Source: Oceanococcus sp041619555 (GTDB lineage Bacteria > Pseudomonadota > Gammaproteobacteria > Nevskiales > Oceanococcaceae). From it: a stretch of 64,000 nt of DNA. The notes beneath the pieces are model-generated. The model saw only the letters and a list, made by a program, of their open reading frames with translations, did not search any database and was not told where the DNA came from. The DNA lies in assembly GCA_041619555.1 (NCBI GenBank), contig JBFKDQ010000005.1, positions 1 through 64,000 of the forward strand, read 5' to 3'. Both the position numbers and the translations under genes were made by a program. Shown in pieces: positions 19,633 to 29,033 of this stretch; within the stretch, counting starts at the first letter, position 1; each line of letters begins with the position of its first letter.

Positions 19633-21861
19633 CTATCTGCGCGGTCTTTGACGCGGCCCCCGCGCCACCCGGGTGCTGCGCCCGGATGATTGCGCTTGTT
19701 CAGGCACGTCCGAACTCATGCCCACGGCACGCAGACTGCGATTCATTTCAGATTCGAATGCCGGATAGTAATGCTGTAACTCGTTCCAGTAGCGTGCCGT
19801 GCGACGATCAATAAAATGAAAGCCTTCAGAGAGATCTTCACGTGTGGGATAAACGATCTGCCGGCCGGTATAAATCGCATCCAGAGTCATCGGTAGATTT
19901 GGGTTCAGGTCGATAATCCATTTCATGATCAATGCGCCACGCAACCAGTCCAGGCCGCTGGTCGACTGATCGTCCTGGCCGTTCAACACGATGTGCGTTT
20001 CACCGGCACCACTGGCATCCACGGGCTGAAATCCGATCAATTGTTCGACTTCCGGGCTATCGCCAGACAGACGCCGAACACTGGCGGCAGGCTGGGCGAA
20101 GTCTGCGCCACTTTCAGGCTTGAACCCCAGCACCAGGGCCTGCCGCTTGAGTCCCTGCAATTTCTGCTGCAGGAAACTGAAACGGTATCCCTTCATCTCC
20201 TCGTCGACCTGTTCAAAGAAGACAATCTTGCGAAGATCGATGAAGCGCTCATACTTCCGATTGCGGACGGTTTCCCATAGCATTCGGCGCGCCAGAATGT
20301 CCTCGCCGGGAATCTTCCCCTCCAGCAGCGCGGCGATCTGAGGTTCATATCGACGCTCAGGATCCAATTCCGCGATGCTTCGGGCTCGTTCCCGCATCGC
20401 ATCCAGCACCGCGCTGTCGCGAATATAGGCCAGATCAAACACCTCGCCGCTGCGCAGACGATAGGTGTCGCGGAACAATTGATTTTCCGACGATTCGAAA
20501 ATAGCTGAATCTTTCGGGCGCACATGACTGAAGGAACTGTCATGCAAGGGCACGATGTGGGGCGTCAACACCACGATCACTTCATTTTTCACGCGCGAGT
20601 TCACGCTGCGCCGGAACAGCGAGCCAATCAAAGGCAATTCGGAAAGAAAAGGCACGCCCTGCTTGGACCGTGCGTTTTCCGTTGAGATCAAGCCACCGAT
20701 AATGAAAGGCGTATTGTCCGCAACCCGCACATAGGTCTGAACCTGACGATTGTCGACCACCGGCGCCACCACGACATCCGAATCCACGCTCAAACCAATG
20801 CCCCGCTGGGTCACCGAACTGACGATGGTTTCCACCTGCATGGACACCTCATTCAGATCCGCGTTAATCCGAGGCCGCAGGTTCAGAACGATGCCCACTG
20901 GAAAATACTCAATCGCCTGCTGCACGAAACTGGCTGTGGTGGTGCTGTTCGTGACCGGTATTTGCTGGCCGACCTGAATCCGCGCCTGCCGACCATCGAG
21001 AACCATCACCGATGGATTGGATAGGATCTCAGCCTCGCCTTTTGAAACCAGAGCCCGAATCCGCGCTTGAAACTCACCCAGCGCGTCCACTTGGTCAGAA
21101 AAACCGAGAATCAGGGGCAGTTGACTGCCCGCCTCATCGCGTTGGAAATCGCCGGTCCAACGGCCATCGGCGGACGAAAAATTGATGCCGATATCGCGAA
21201 CTTTATCCTTGTTGACCTCGATGACCAGGGCCTCGATCACGATCTGACGCGCCGGTACATCAATGTGATTTCGAATACGATCCAGCAAGATTTGCAAGGT
21301 CTCCGGCTGCTCGGGATCGTACGCCACCAAAAGACGTTGTTGCGCCGCTGCGGACGTGATGCCGTGCAGATAGGTACCACCAATATCGGGGACACTGCTG
21401 TTCGACGACATGCTCCCGCCGGTTGTTGAACCCGCGCTGCCGTAACCGGAGTTCGGCCCCGACATGGCTTGCTGCCCCGGCGCATCCATCAAACTCGTTT
21501 TCTGGGCCGCAGGCAGGCTGATAATCAATGGCAATGACTGCCCGGCCGCTGCAGGGCTGAATATCTGCTCCAGGCTGGATGGCCCGGGCGCAGCGGAAAA
21601 TTCCACCACGGAATAATTCAGGGCCTTCAATGCGGCCAGCAGCCGATCCGTCTGCACATAACTGGGACTGAATGAATGCAGCGCCAGCGTGTTGAAATCC
21701 AGTTGAGTTGCCGGTTGCGCAGTCGGCTGCTGCCAAGCCTCCGCAGGAAAAGCCGCTTGCATGGGGTCGTAAACCTGGGCACACACGATGCTGGGAAACA
21801 ATGTGAGCAGAGCAGCGGATGCAGGTGCGATGCGCCGACGTAGCCAACAGGATTGGAACAT
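19633..21861 (-). CDS. Orphan secretin (GspD/PilQ/MshL family) with long C-terminal extension
   Basis: This 742-residue outer-membrane secretin has a signal peptide (to about residue 28), a short N-domain region, a Gly/Ser linker (about 125-158), the secretin core (about 200-440) and then some 300 residues beyond it. The core shows VEALVIEVN-like IEALVIEVNKDKVRDIGI, EILSNPSVMVLDGRQARIQVG and the C-terminal VPFLSELPLIGSLFR with VIVVLTPHIV. Known secretins usually end soon after that point or carry only a short S-domain. AAGG lies 8 bases before the start. No other type II secretion or type IV pilus gene is near. The extension has no domain I recognise; it may bind a partner or form a periplasmic collar. 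Confidence 0.88.
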   Translation of the reverse strand: MFQSCWLRRRIAPASAALLTLFPSIVCAQVYDPMQAAFPAEAWQQPTAQPATQLDFNTLALHSFSPSYVQTDRLLAALKALNYSVVEFSAAPGPSSLEQIFSPAAAGQSLPLIISLPAAQKTSLMDAPGQQAMSGPNSGYGSAGSTTGGSMSSNSSVPDIGGTYLHGITSAAAQQRLLVAYDPEQPETLQILLDRIRNHIDVPARQIVIEALVIEVNKDKVRDIGINFSSADGRWTGDFQRDEAGSQLPLILGFSDQVDALGEFQARIRALVSKGEAEILSNPSVMVLDGRQARIQVGQQIPVTNSTTTASFVQQAIEYFPVGIVLNLRPRINADLNEVSMQVETIVSSVTQRGIGLSVDSDVVVAPVVDNRQVQTYVRVADNTPFIIGGLISTENARSKQGVPFLSELPLIGSLFRRSVNSRVKNEVIVVLTPHIVPLHDSSFSHVRPKDSAIFESSENQLFRDTYRLRSGEVFDLAYIRDSAVLDAMRERARSIAELDPERRYEPQIAALLEGKIPGEDILARRMLWETVRNRKYERFIDLRKIVFFEQVDEEMKGYRFSFLQQKLQGLKRQALVLGFKPESGADFAQPAASVRRLSGDSPEVEQLIGFQPVDASGAGETHIVLNGQDDQSTSGLDWLRGALIMKWIIDLNPNLPMTLDAIYTGRQIVYPTREDLSEGFHFIDRRTARYWNELQHYYPAFESEMNRSLRAVGMSSDVPEQAQSSGRSTRVARGPRQRPRR

Positions 21862-22057
21862 TCTGAAACCTTTAGCTGACGCTCAATGAGCGGGATGCTA
21901 ACAGATCACTGCCAAGTACCCCGTGAAATTGGCAAGCCGTGATTTGGCTTGCCCAATACCCCGCGCGTGTTGTGCTGCATCTCGAGCTCAGCGCCAATTC
22001 ATTCGCCGGCACTGGCGACCGATGCAAGGGAGCAGATGTTCACATCCACTCATTTTT

Positions 22058-24649
22058 TCAAGGCTGCTTGCGTTCAAAACCGATAATTTCATTCCAGCTG
22101 CCACGATCCTGATGCGGCATGCTCAAGCAGGGGCCGACGATGCCGCCGGTGAGCGAACAGACTTCATCACGATGATGAACCCGCGTGTAATCCGCCGGAT
22201 CTTCCGAGCCGTATTCAGCCATCAACTGCATCTGGGTCATGAGCAAGCCCATCGTGATCCAGCCTGAGGCCGGCAGCCCCTGGCTGTAATCCTGGCGCAG
22301 GGCAATGGCGGAGATTGAGGGATCCAGCACCTTGAGCACCAGATTGTCCAGCGGCGAGGCATCGTATTCGTGATTGCCGGTGGCGCTCAGGCGCTCGAAC
22401 AAGGCCGGCGGCAGCAGTTCCTGGAACATCAGCGCGCGCATCACGTCCACGAACACATCGAAGATGGTTTCCGCCGGGCGATCACGCGCGGATTCGTCTT
22501 CGATGTCGATCGCCGGGTTGTAATGAAGCTCGTCCCAGTCCACCAGCAGCTGCGCCAGCGGGCGGATCTCCTCCGCCATGCCCGATTCCAGCGCGGTCTG
22601 GATCAGGGGCTTCCAGGCCGCGGCGCGGACGTCGAGCCGGCCGGCCTGCCGGTCCATTTCGATCAGATCCTCGAAACTCAGCTTGCCACTCCCGGCAAGC
22701 TGTCGCTCCCAGTTGAGCACCCGCTGCACTGGCGCAGCCGGTCGGGTGATGGCATTGCCCCCCACCCCATCGCCCCAGCCATGCGCCGGTTTATTGTTCC
22801 AGTTGACCAGATAGCCTTGCTGCGGATTCACCGCCTGGGGGGTTTCCTCGAAGCGCAGGAATCCCTGATGATCCTGCTCGCCAGTGCCCCGCATGGGCAG
22901 GCGCAGATCGGTCTGCGGATGGCGCCGCGGATGCAGGCCCGGATGGAAATAGGCCACATTGCCGTCGGCATCGGCATACATGGTGTTCTCGTTCCAGGTG
23001 ACCTTGGCCATCGCCGCATTGAACTGGGCAAAATTCTGCGCCCGCTGCCAGTCGATCACGCCTTCGATGGTTTCCACTTCCCGCATCCACATCGCGTACT
23101 GCAGGCTGCGCGCCCACTGGCCATCGTCACTGCGTGCCACCACCGGTCCGTGCACGGTGCGGCAAACTTCCACGCTTTCGCTGAATATCGCGGGACCGGC
23201 CGGTACGCCCTGCGGCGCGGCCCGGTAGGCCACGCTTTCATCGCGGCAGTCCATCTCCTTGATCTCGCCGCCATGAGCGTACTGCCGTGGGCTCTCACCC
23301 ACCGAGGTGTCCTCGATAAAACTGTCGATGGTCTTGGAGTAGCCGGTGGTCAGGCCCCAGGCCAGGCGCTTGCCCACGCCGATGCCGATGACGGGCAAAC
23401 CCGGCACCGTCGCACCACGCGCATGAAAGCCTGCGCCATGCACTTCCAGTTCCACCAGCAAACTGGGATAGGAATAGCCCAATTGCGGACCATTGATCAG
23501 CAGCGGCAGCCCATTGGCCGATTTTTCTGGCCCTACCACCGCCATGTACGAGCCACCATGCAGATGACCAAGAAATTCGCTGAAATAGGCGGCCGCCTGC
23601 GCCGCCGGATCGGGCACCGCGCGATTCTTGGGTACCACGCCCAGCGGCGCTGGCGCGGCGCCGGTGCCCGGCCCTTCCAGCAGTTCGTCCGGCAGCAGCT
23701 GGGCAAAATCAGCCTGCGCCTTAAACACCGCCTCGCGCGCGCCCGGTGCCGTGGTGATATTGCTGAACAAGCCTTCTGAGGCCGGGATGGTGACCGCTGC
23801 ACGCCGGTCATCCACCCAGAACAAATCCTGAAATATTTCCCGGCCTTTGTCTTGGCCGTGCATTTCCTGCAGTTGTTTCAGTGCGATGACGTTTTCCATT
23901 TCGTTGCCACCCTCGGCGGCGACGAATCGCGTCATCAGGACGCCAGCAGCCAGCACGTCGGTGGCGGAAATCGGCTCCGGCACACTGCTTAACACCGCAT
24001 ATTCAGCCGGCAGCATTTGCGGATCCTGCAGCACCTCCGCGATCCACTGGTTCACCCCGGCCACATAGCCGTTGACCGCTTGCTGGGCGATCTGCGAAAG
24101 GCCATCGAACATGGCCTGATATTCCTCCTCGCTATAGGTCAGGATGCGGGTCTGGATGTCCTGCGGCACCGTTTCCGGCCCGGTCAGTTCCGCCAGGGTT
24201 CCGCGCGCCTGCCGCCGCACCCCATCCAGCAGGAAAAGACGTTGCTGGGCGATGATGTATCCGGCGCCATACCAGAGGTCCTCAACGGTCTCGGCATACA
24301 CGGCGGGGACGCCAAATTCATCCAGGAATATCGCCACTTCAGGCCGCGGCTGCAGATCCGGCTCCCGGCCGCTCACATCCTGGAAGCCGCCGAACTTGTA
24401 CTGCGATGACCAGTACATCAGCCGCTGGTCATCAACGTGTTCACCGAAATCGGCCGGATCCCCGGTGGCGCTGCCCACCGCCTGCGCATCGACCGAGAAA
24501 TGCCCTGACTGCCCAGGCGGTAGCAGATTCTCGACCCGCATCTGCACGCTGTCATCAGCCAGCGGCGCGCGCTCGGCACCCCCTCCACAGCCGGCGAGCT
24601 GCAGCAGCAATAAAACCATTCCCGGGACCAGCGTAAACTGCAGGCGCAT
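22058..24649 (-). CDS. Penicillin acylase family (Ntn hydrolase) lipoprotein
   Basis: This 863-residue precursor belongs to the penicillin G acylase/AHL acylase family of N-terminal nucleophile hydrolases, which cleave amide-linked acyl groups. The signal has a lipobox (LLQLAGCGGG), so it is probably membrane-anchored. The autocatalytic site is LHGGSYMAVVG, with Ser367 as the new N-terminal nucleophile of the beta chain, followed by SANGLPLLINGPQLG. The residues right after the Ser are Tyr-Met instead of the usual Asn-x-Trp. The ATG at 24649 has GAGG 9 bases upstream; the one at 24655 is only 3 bases away from it. Candidate substrates are acyl-homoserine lactones or other N-acyl compounds. 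Confidence 0.9.
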   Translation of the reverse strand: MRLQFTLVPGMVLLLLQLAGCGGGAERAPLADDSVQMRVENLLPPGQSGHFSVDAQAVGSATGDPADFGEHVDDQRLMYWSSQYKFGGFQDVSGREPDLQPRPEVAIFLDEFGVPAVYAETVEDLWYGAGYIIAQQRLFLLDGVRRQARGTLAELTGPETVPQDIQTRILTYSEEEYQAMFDGLSQIAQQAVNGYVAGVNQWIAEVLQDPQMLPAEYAVLSSVPEPISATDVLAAGVLMTRFVAAEGGNEMENVIALKQLQEMHGQDKGREIFQDLFWVDDRRAAVTIPASEGLFSNITTAPGAREAVFKAQADFAQLLPDELLEGPGTGAAPAPLGVVPKNRAVPDPAAQAAAYFSEFLGHLHGGSYMAVVGPEKSANGLPLLINGPQLGYSYPSLLVELEVHGAGFHARGATVPGLPVIGIGVGKRLAWGLTTGYSKTIDSFIEDTSVGESPRQYAHGGEIKEMDCRDESVAYRAAPQGVPAGPAIFSESVEVCRTVHGPVVARSDDGQWARSLQYAMWMREVETIEGVIDWQRAQNFAQFNAAMAKVTWNENTMYADADGNVAYFHPGLHPRRHPQTDLRLPMRGTGEQDHQGFLRFEETPQAVNPQQGYLVNWNNKPAHGWGDGVGGNAITRPAAPVQRVLNWERQLAGSGKLSFEDLIEMDRQAGRLDVRAAAWKPLIQTALESGMAEEIRPLAQLLVDWDELHYNPAIDIEDESARDRPAETIFDVFVDVMRALMFQELLPPALFERLSATGNHEYDASPLDNLVLKVLDPSISAIALRQDYSQGLPASGWITMGLLMTQMQLMAEYGSEDPADYTRVHHRDEVCSLTGGIVGPCLSMPHQDRGSWNEIIGFERKQP

Positions 24650-24742
24650 GAACATTCACCTCATCGAATTCAGCCGCATTGTAGCCATGGATGCCGCAGC
24701 GGTTGAATCTCCGTCATCCATCGCAGCATATTGCGGGACACC

Positions 24743-26155
24743 ATGATCAATCTGTCAGAAACCATTGAAGTCGCGAGAGACATCAACAGCTGTTACGACT
24801 ATCTGCTGGATTTCTCCACCACCGAGCAATGGGATCCCGGCGTCTATCGGGCCCGCAAGCTGAGCCCCGGCCGGGTGCAGCCAGGCAGCGGCTTCGAATT
24901 GATCCTCAATACGCCCGCCGGACATCGTCCGATTCGCTATGAGTTGCGATCCACCCAGGCGCCGAATCAGATTGAACTCACCGGGTCCAGCAGCCGTTTT
25001 TCGGTGCATGACCGCATCGAACTTCAGGCTCTGGATCGCCAACATACGCGGATCATTTATCGGGCAGAAATTACTTTCAACACCCTCGCTGCCGCTGCCG
25101 AACCCCTGTTGCGGCCCTGGTTGCTGCGGATGGGAAAGACCGCGGTACAAGGTCTCAAGCGCGCCCTGCAGGATCCGACACCCGCGCATGCGCCGAAACT
25201 CAACGACCGCATCCGGAGCCAGTTGCTGGCCCCAGGCATGCTGGATTTTACCGAGCGCGGCTACCTGCGCATGCCACACAAGGGGCTGAGCCAATCCATG
25301 CAGGGCAAGACCGTGCTGATCACGGGACCGACGAGCGGACTGGGCCTCGCAGCGGCCTGCGAACTCGCACGGCTAGGCGCGCATCTGATTCTGCTCGGCC
25401 GCGACCGGGAGCGCCTGAATCAGGCCGGCGCACAGATCATCGATTTTGCGGGTCGCCACGCCGATTGCCTCTCGACCTACGAGGCCGAACTGTCCAGCCA
25501 GCGGGAAATTCGCAAGGTCAGCGCTGACATTCTGGCCAGGGAGGGCGCGATCGACGTGCTGATCAACAATGCCGGCGCCCTGCCCCTGCAACGCGAGATG
25601 ACCGAGGAGGGCCATGAATACGGCCTCGCCATCAATCTGCTCGCCCCTTATCTGCTCACCAGCTTGCTGCTACCGCGGCTGCAGCAGAGTGCTGCGCGGG
25701 TGATCAATGTCGCCAGTGGCGGCCTGTATCTGCAGGCTCTGAACCTCAAGGACATGAATTTTCTTGCCCAACCCTATGATGGCAGCAAGGCCTATGCACG
25801 CCACAAGCGGGCGCTAGTGACCGTGACCCAGGAATGGGCGCGCATGCCCGCCTGTCAGGGCGTCAGTTTCTACAGCATGCATCCGGGCTGGGCTTCCACC
25901 CCGGGAGTGGCCAAATCCCTGCCCAGGTTCAACCGAGTACTGGAGAAGCATCTGCGGGATGCCCGCATGGGTGCGGACACGATCTGCTGGCTGGCGAGCA
26001 GCCGGGCACTGGATGGGCGTCACAATGGCCTGTTCTGGTTCGACCGCAGGCCCCAGGTCGATGCCATCCTGCCGGGCACCGCTGTTGCCCCATCCAAGCG
26101 CAAGGAACTGCTGGCGTTCCTGGCCATGGCCACCGAGCAGACCGACGCAAACTAA
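24743..26155 (+). CDS. SRPBCC-SDR fusion protein
   Basis: This 470-residue protein joins two folds. Residues 1-150 are an SRPBCC (START/polyketide-cyclase) domain, beginning INLSETIEVARDINSCYDYL and including the typical FSTTEQWDPGV. Residues about 190-465 are a short-chain dehydrogenase with the Rossmann motif TGPTSGLGLA, the NNAG equivalent INNAGALPL and the catalytic YARHK; the overall layout resembles DHRS12-type enzymes. The lipid-binding SRPBCC pocket may hold or present a hydrophobic substrate. It lies just upstream of, and co-directional with, the acyl-CoA dehydrogenase pair, but a 142-bp gap with an operator separates them. Confidence 0.88.
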   Translation: MINLSETIEVARDINSCYDYLLDFSTTEQWDPGVYRARKLSPGRVQPGSGFELILNTPAGHRPIRYELRSTQAPNQIELTGSSSRFSVHDRIELQALDRQHTRIIYRAEITFNTLAAAAEPLLRPWLLRMGKTAVQGLKRALQDPTPAHAPKLNDRIRSQLLAPGMLDFTERGYLRMPHKGLSQSMQGKTVLITGPTSGLGLAAACELARLGAHLILLGRDRERLNQAGAQIIDFAGRHADCLSTYEAELSSQREIRKVSADILAREGAIDVLINNAGALPLQREMTEEGHEYGLAINLLAPYLLTSLLLPRLQQSAARVINVASGGLYLQALNLKDMNFLAQPYDGSKAYARHKRALVTVTQEWARMPACQGVSFYSMHPGWASTPGVAKSLPRFNRVLEKHLRDARMGADTICWLASSRALDGRHNGLFWFDRRPQVDAILPGTAVAPSKRKELLAFLAMATEQTDAN

Positions 26156-26240
26156 GCGGCCCGGAAGCCTCTGCCGGAGTGAGAATGGGCGCATCGAACC
26201 GGCCCGTGCAGGCACCGGGCCGATCGCACTTGCGCGCAAT

Positions 26241-26256
26241 GTTACCGATCGTTAAC
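26241..26256. promoter_or_regulatory. Operator-like palindrome before the acyl-CoA dehydrogenase pair
   Basis: GTTACCGATCGTTAAC is a near-perfect 16-bp palindrome, and ATG...CAT extends it to 20 bp with one mismatched pair. It lies 41 bp before the first acyl-CoA dehydrogenase start. The same GTTAMC-N4-GKTAWC layout occurs before the enoyl-CoA hydratase and the TetR gene, which suggests a TetR-family operator. Confidence 0.6.
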
Positions 26257-26297
26257 ATCAGCGCAGAATCGAATACTGCAATGAGGAGTACGACGAG

Positions 26298-27440
26298 ATG
26301 AATCTCGAGTTCAGCGCGCAGGAGAAGGCGTTTCAGCTTGAAGTCAGGGCATGGCTGGCGGCCAATCATCCGGGATTCCCTCCGGGCCTGACCTATCCAC
26401 GGGAGTCATTAATGCGCTGGGAGCAGACGCTGGCGAGCAAGGGCTGGCTCGCAGTGGGCTGGCCCAAGGAATACGGCGGCCCCGGCTGGACCGCAACCCA
26501 GCGTTACATCTGGGATGAAGAATGTGCGCGTGCCAGCGTGCCAGGCCACAGCGTGTTCGGGATCAACATGTGCGGACCGGTGCTGATGGCCTTCGGCAGT
26601 CCGGAGCAGAAAGCCGAGCATCTGCCACATATCGCCCAGGGCACGCGGCTGTGGTGCCAGGGCTATTCCGAGCCCGGCTCCGGCTCGGATCTGGCCTCAT
26701 TGAAAACCCGGGCCGACCGGGACGGCGATGACTACATCGTCAATGGCCAGAAAATCTGGACCACCCTGGGTCATATTGCGGACTGGATCTTCTGTCTGGT
26801 CAGAACCAGCCGCGAAAGTCGCAAGCAGGAAGGGATCTCTTTTCTGCTGATCGACATGAAATCACCGGGCATCGAGGTCCGGCCGATCCACAGCATCGAT
26901 GGAGAACATCATCTCAATGAAGTGTTCTTCAAGGATGTGCGCGTGCCCATGGCCAACCGGGTGGGCGAGGAAGGCAAGGGCTGGACGATCGCCAAGTACC
27001 TGCTCAGCCACGAACGCGCCGGGATTGCCGGGGTGCCGATGTGCAAGGCCCAGCTGAAGCAGTTCAAGGAACTGCAGGATGCCGATCCGAACCTGCGCGA
27101 TGATGCCCGCATCAGCGAGGACATCGCCGCACTGGATGTGGAACTGCTGGCACTGGAATACACCAACCTGCGTGCGCTGGAACGCGCGGAAGGCGGCAAG
27201 CCACCCGGCCCGGAAAGCTCCGGCCTGAAAATCAAGGGCACCGAACTGCAACAGGCCTTGAGCGAGTTCTTAGTCGAACTCGGCGGAAATGCCAGTCTGC
27301 CCTGGCAGGCCTCCCCGATCGCGGACCCGGCCTATGCCGGCGCCGCCTCTGGCTACAACATCGGACGTGCTGCTTCCATCTATGGCGGCACCAATGAAAT
27401 TCAGAAAAACGTGCTGGCGAAATTCGCCCTCGGTCTGTAA
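26298..27440 (+). CDS. Acyl-CoA dehydrogenase, large-subunit type of a paired enzyme
   Basis: This 380-residue FAD enzyme introduces a 2,3-double bond into an acyl-CoA. It has the N-terminal helical domain (WLAVGWPKEYGGPGWT), the FAD/substrate loop CQGYSEPGSGSDLASL and a C-terminal helix bundle. The usual MCAD-type catalytic Glu (IYEGT) is Gly here (IYGGTNEIQ); a candidate base is Glu239 in LLSHERAG, as in isovaleryl-type enzymes. Directly downstream lies a second, divergent acyl-CoA dehydrogenase, an arrangement seen in PimCD and in mycobacterial heterotetramers for steroid side chains. AGGAG precedes the start. Regulation by the palindrome at 26241 is inferred. Confidence 0.92.
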   Translation: MNLEFSAQEKAFQLEVRAWLAANHPGFPPGLTYPRESLMRWEQTLASKGWLAVGWPKEYGGPGWTATQRYIWDEECARASVPGHSVFGINMCGPVLMAFGSPEQKAEHLPHIAQGTRLWCQGYSEPGSGSDLASLKTRADRDGDDYIVNGQKIWTTLGHIADWIFCLVRTSRESRKQEGISFLLIDMKSPGIEVRPIHSIDGEHHLNEVFFKDVRVPMANRVGEEGKGWTIAKYLLSHERAGIAGVPMCKAQLKQFKELQDADPNLRDDARISEDIAALDVELLALEYTNLRALERAEGGKPPGPESSGLKIKGTELQQALSEFLVELGGNASLPWQASPIADPAYAGAASGYNIGRAASIYGGTNEIQKNVLAKFALGL

Positions 27441-27451
27441 AGGAGACGAAC

Positions 27452-28612
27452 GTGGATTTTTCCTTCAATGAAGAACAGATGATGCTCAAGGAGAGCTTTG
27501 CACGCTTCCTCAAAGACGCCTACGCGTTTGATGACTATCGCCGCATCCTCGCCAGCAACGAGGGCTACAGCGACGCCATCTGGCAGCAGATCGCCGAGTT
27601 GCAGTGGCCTGGTCTGGCCTTTGCCGAAGCCGAAGGCGGTCTGGGCTACGGTCCGACCGAATTGTTGCTGCTGGCCGAAGAAATGGGCCGGGCCCTGTGC
27701 GTAGAGCCTTATCTTGCCAACATCGTGCTCGCCGGCCAGATCCTGGCGCGCCTGGGCGACGAGAGCCAGAAACAGAGCCTGCTGGCACCGCTGCTTGACG
27801 GTGCGAAACAGATCAGCCTGGCCTATGCCGAGCCCGACAGCCGAGACCGTCTGAGCCATTGCCGGAGTCGCGCCCAGGCGCACGACGACGGCTGGGTGTT
27901 GAACGGACGCAAGTCTCTGGTCCTCAACGGCGCCAATGCCGACACCCTGCTGGTTCTCGCCCGGATTTCGGGCGAGGATGACAGCCGGCAGGGCCTTGGG
28001 ATTTTCATCGTCGACGCTGCGGCAGCAGGTCAGAAAGTGCATCGCTACGCCCTGCTCGGTGGTGGCGTCGGCGCCGAGCTTGAACTGGTGAACACCCCCG
28101 CCCAGCGCCTCGGCCAGGAGCCTCTGGAAGCACTGGAAGACACCATCGACCTGGCCACCGCCTACACCTGTGCGGAAGCCTACGGCGCCATGCAGGCCCT
28201 GCTGAGCAAGACGGTTGAATACAGCAAGACCCGCAAACAGTTCGGTATGCCGCTGGGAGCCTTCCAGGTCCTGCAGCACCGCATGGTCGACATGTTCGTC
28301 GAAGTTCAGCAGAGCCAGTCCATGATCCTGATGCTGATGCTCAAACTCGGCGATCCGGCTCGGCGCGAACGGCAGAAAGCGGTCTCGGCCTGCAAGGCCT
28401 ATCTGCACAAGGCCAGCAAATTCGTCGCCCAGCAGGCCGTCCAGTTGCATGGCGGCATTGGTGTCACCGAGGAACTCGACATCGGTCATTACTTCCGCCG
28501 TCTGACCGCCTTCGGCAACCTGTTCGGTGGCCGCCTGCACCATCTGCGGCGTTTTTCCAGCCTGGACCGTGCCGTCACCGGCCAATCTGAGCGCATCGCC
28601 AGCGCTGCCTGA
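27452..28612 (+). CDS. Acyl-CoA dehydrogenase, small-subunit type of a paired enzyme
   Basis: This 386-residue partner of the preceding gene starts at GTG 27452 with AAGGAG 6-7 bases upstream and only 11 bp after the previous stop. It has the N-terminal FSFNEEQMMLKESFARFL-type helix, LAYAEPDSRDRLSHC in the flavin loop, KTRKQFGMPLGAFQVLQH and QLHGGIGVTEELDIGHYF. The IYEGT region is replaced by TAFGNLFGG, so no standard catalytic Glu is visible; in known heterotetramers one subunit is often non-catalytic. It probably forms an alpha2beta2 complex with the first. Substrate unknown; steroid side chain or dicarboxylic acyl-CoA are options. Confidence 0.9.
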   Translation: MDFSFNEEQMMLKESFARFLKDAYAFDDYRRILASNEGYSDAIWQQIAELQWPGLAFAEAEGGLGYGPTELLLLAEEMGRALCVEPYLANIVLAGQILARLGDESQKQSLLAPLLDGAKQISLAYAEPDSRDRLSHCRSRAQAHDDGWVLNGRKSLVLNGANADTLLVLARISGEDDSRQGLGIFIVDAAAAGQKVHRYALLGGGVGAELELVNTPAQRLGQEPLEALEDTIDLATAYTCAEAYGAMQALLSKTVEYSKTRKQFGMPLGAFQVLQHRMVDMFVEVQQSQSMILMLMLKLGDPARRERQKAVSACKAYLHKASKFVAQQAVQLHGGIGVTEELDIGHYFRRLTAFGNLFGGRLHHLRRFSSLDRAVTGQSERIASAA

Positions 28613-28684
28613 GCCCGGCCATCGCACCGCCTGGCGCCGCCGCAGTCCGGCGGGGCCAGGTCGGCAGCCGCTCCTGCGATCAGA

Positions 28685-28945
28685 TCAGTGCAGGGATGAC
28701 GCGGCTTGCTGGGCGCGTGGGGCGGCACCCAGCACCATCGTCAGCGTGCGCCGCTGCCGATAGCGCCGCAGCGCCCCTCCACCCCCTGCGGACTGGCGAT
28801 TCAATAGCCGACGGACTTTGGACTTGTCCTCTGCCGCCAGGCTGTCGTAGCCCTCGTCCAGCGCCCGCTCCACGATGTCGCGTTCGTCGCCGCCGATGCT
28901 CTGACACAGCAGCAGTGTTTCCAGGGCCAGATTCATGTCGTTCAT
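28685..28945 (-). CDS. Small hypothetical protein
   Basis: This is an 86-residue protein with no recognised domain. Residues 1-55 are acidic and helical (LLCQSIGGDERDIVERALDE) and the C-terminus is basic and Gly-rich (SAGGGGALRRYRQRRTL). GAGGAG lies about 9 bases before the ATG. It follows the enoyl-CoA hydratase gene on the same strand by 88 bp and converges with the acyl-CoA dehydrogenase operon. It may be a genuine small gene; no function can be assigned. Confidence 0.6.
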   Translation of the reverse strand: MNDMNLALETLLLCQSIGGDERDIVERALDEGYDSLAAEDKSKVRRLLNRQSAGGGGALRRYRQRRTLTMVLGAAPRAQQAASSLH

Positions 28946-29033
28946 CGTCCCACTCCTCTTGTCGTTTTCTGTTTGCAGCGACTGTGCGCAGCGCGGCGTC
29001 AAGAAAACGTCGAGACCGGGTGACGACAAACTG

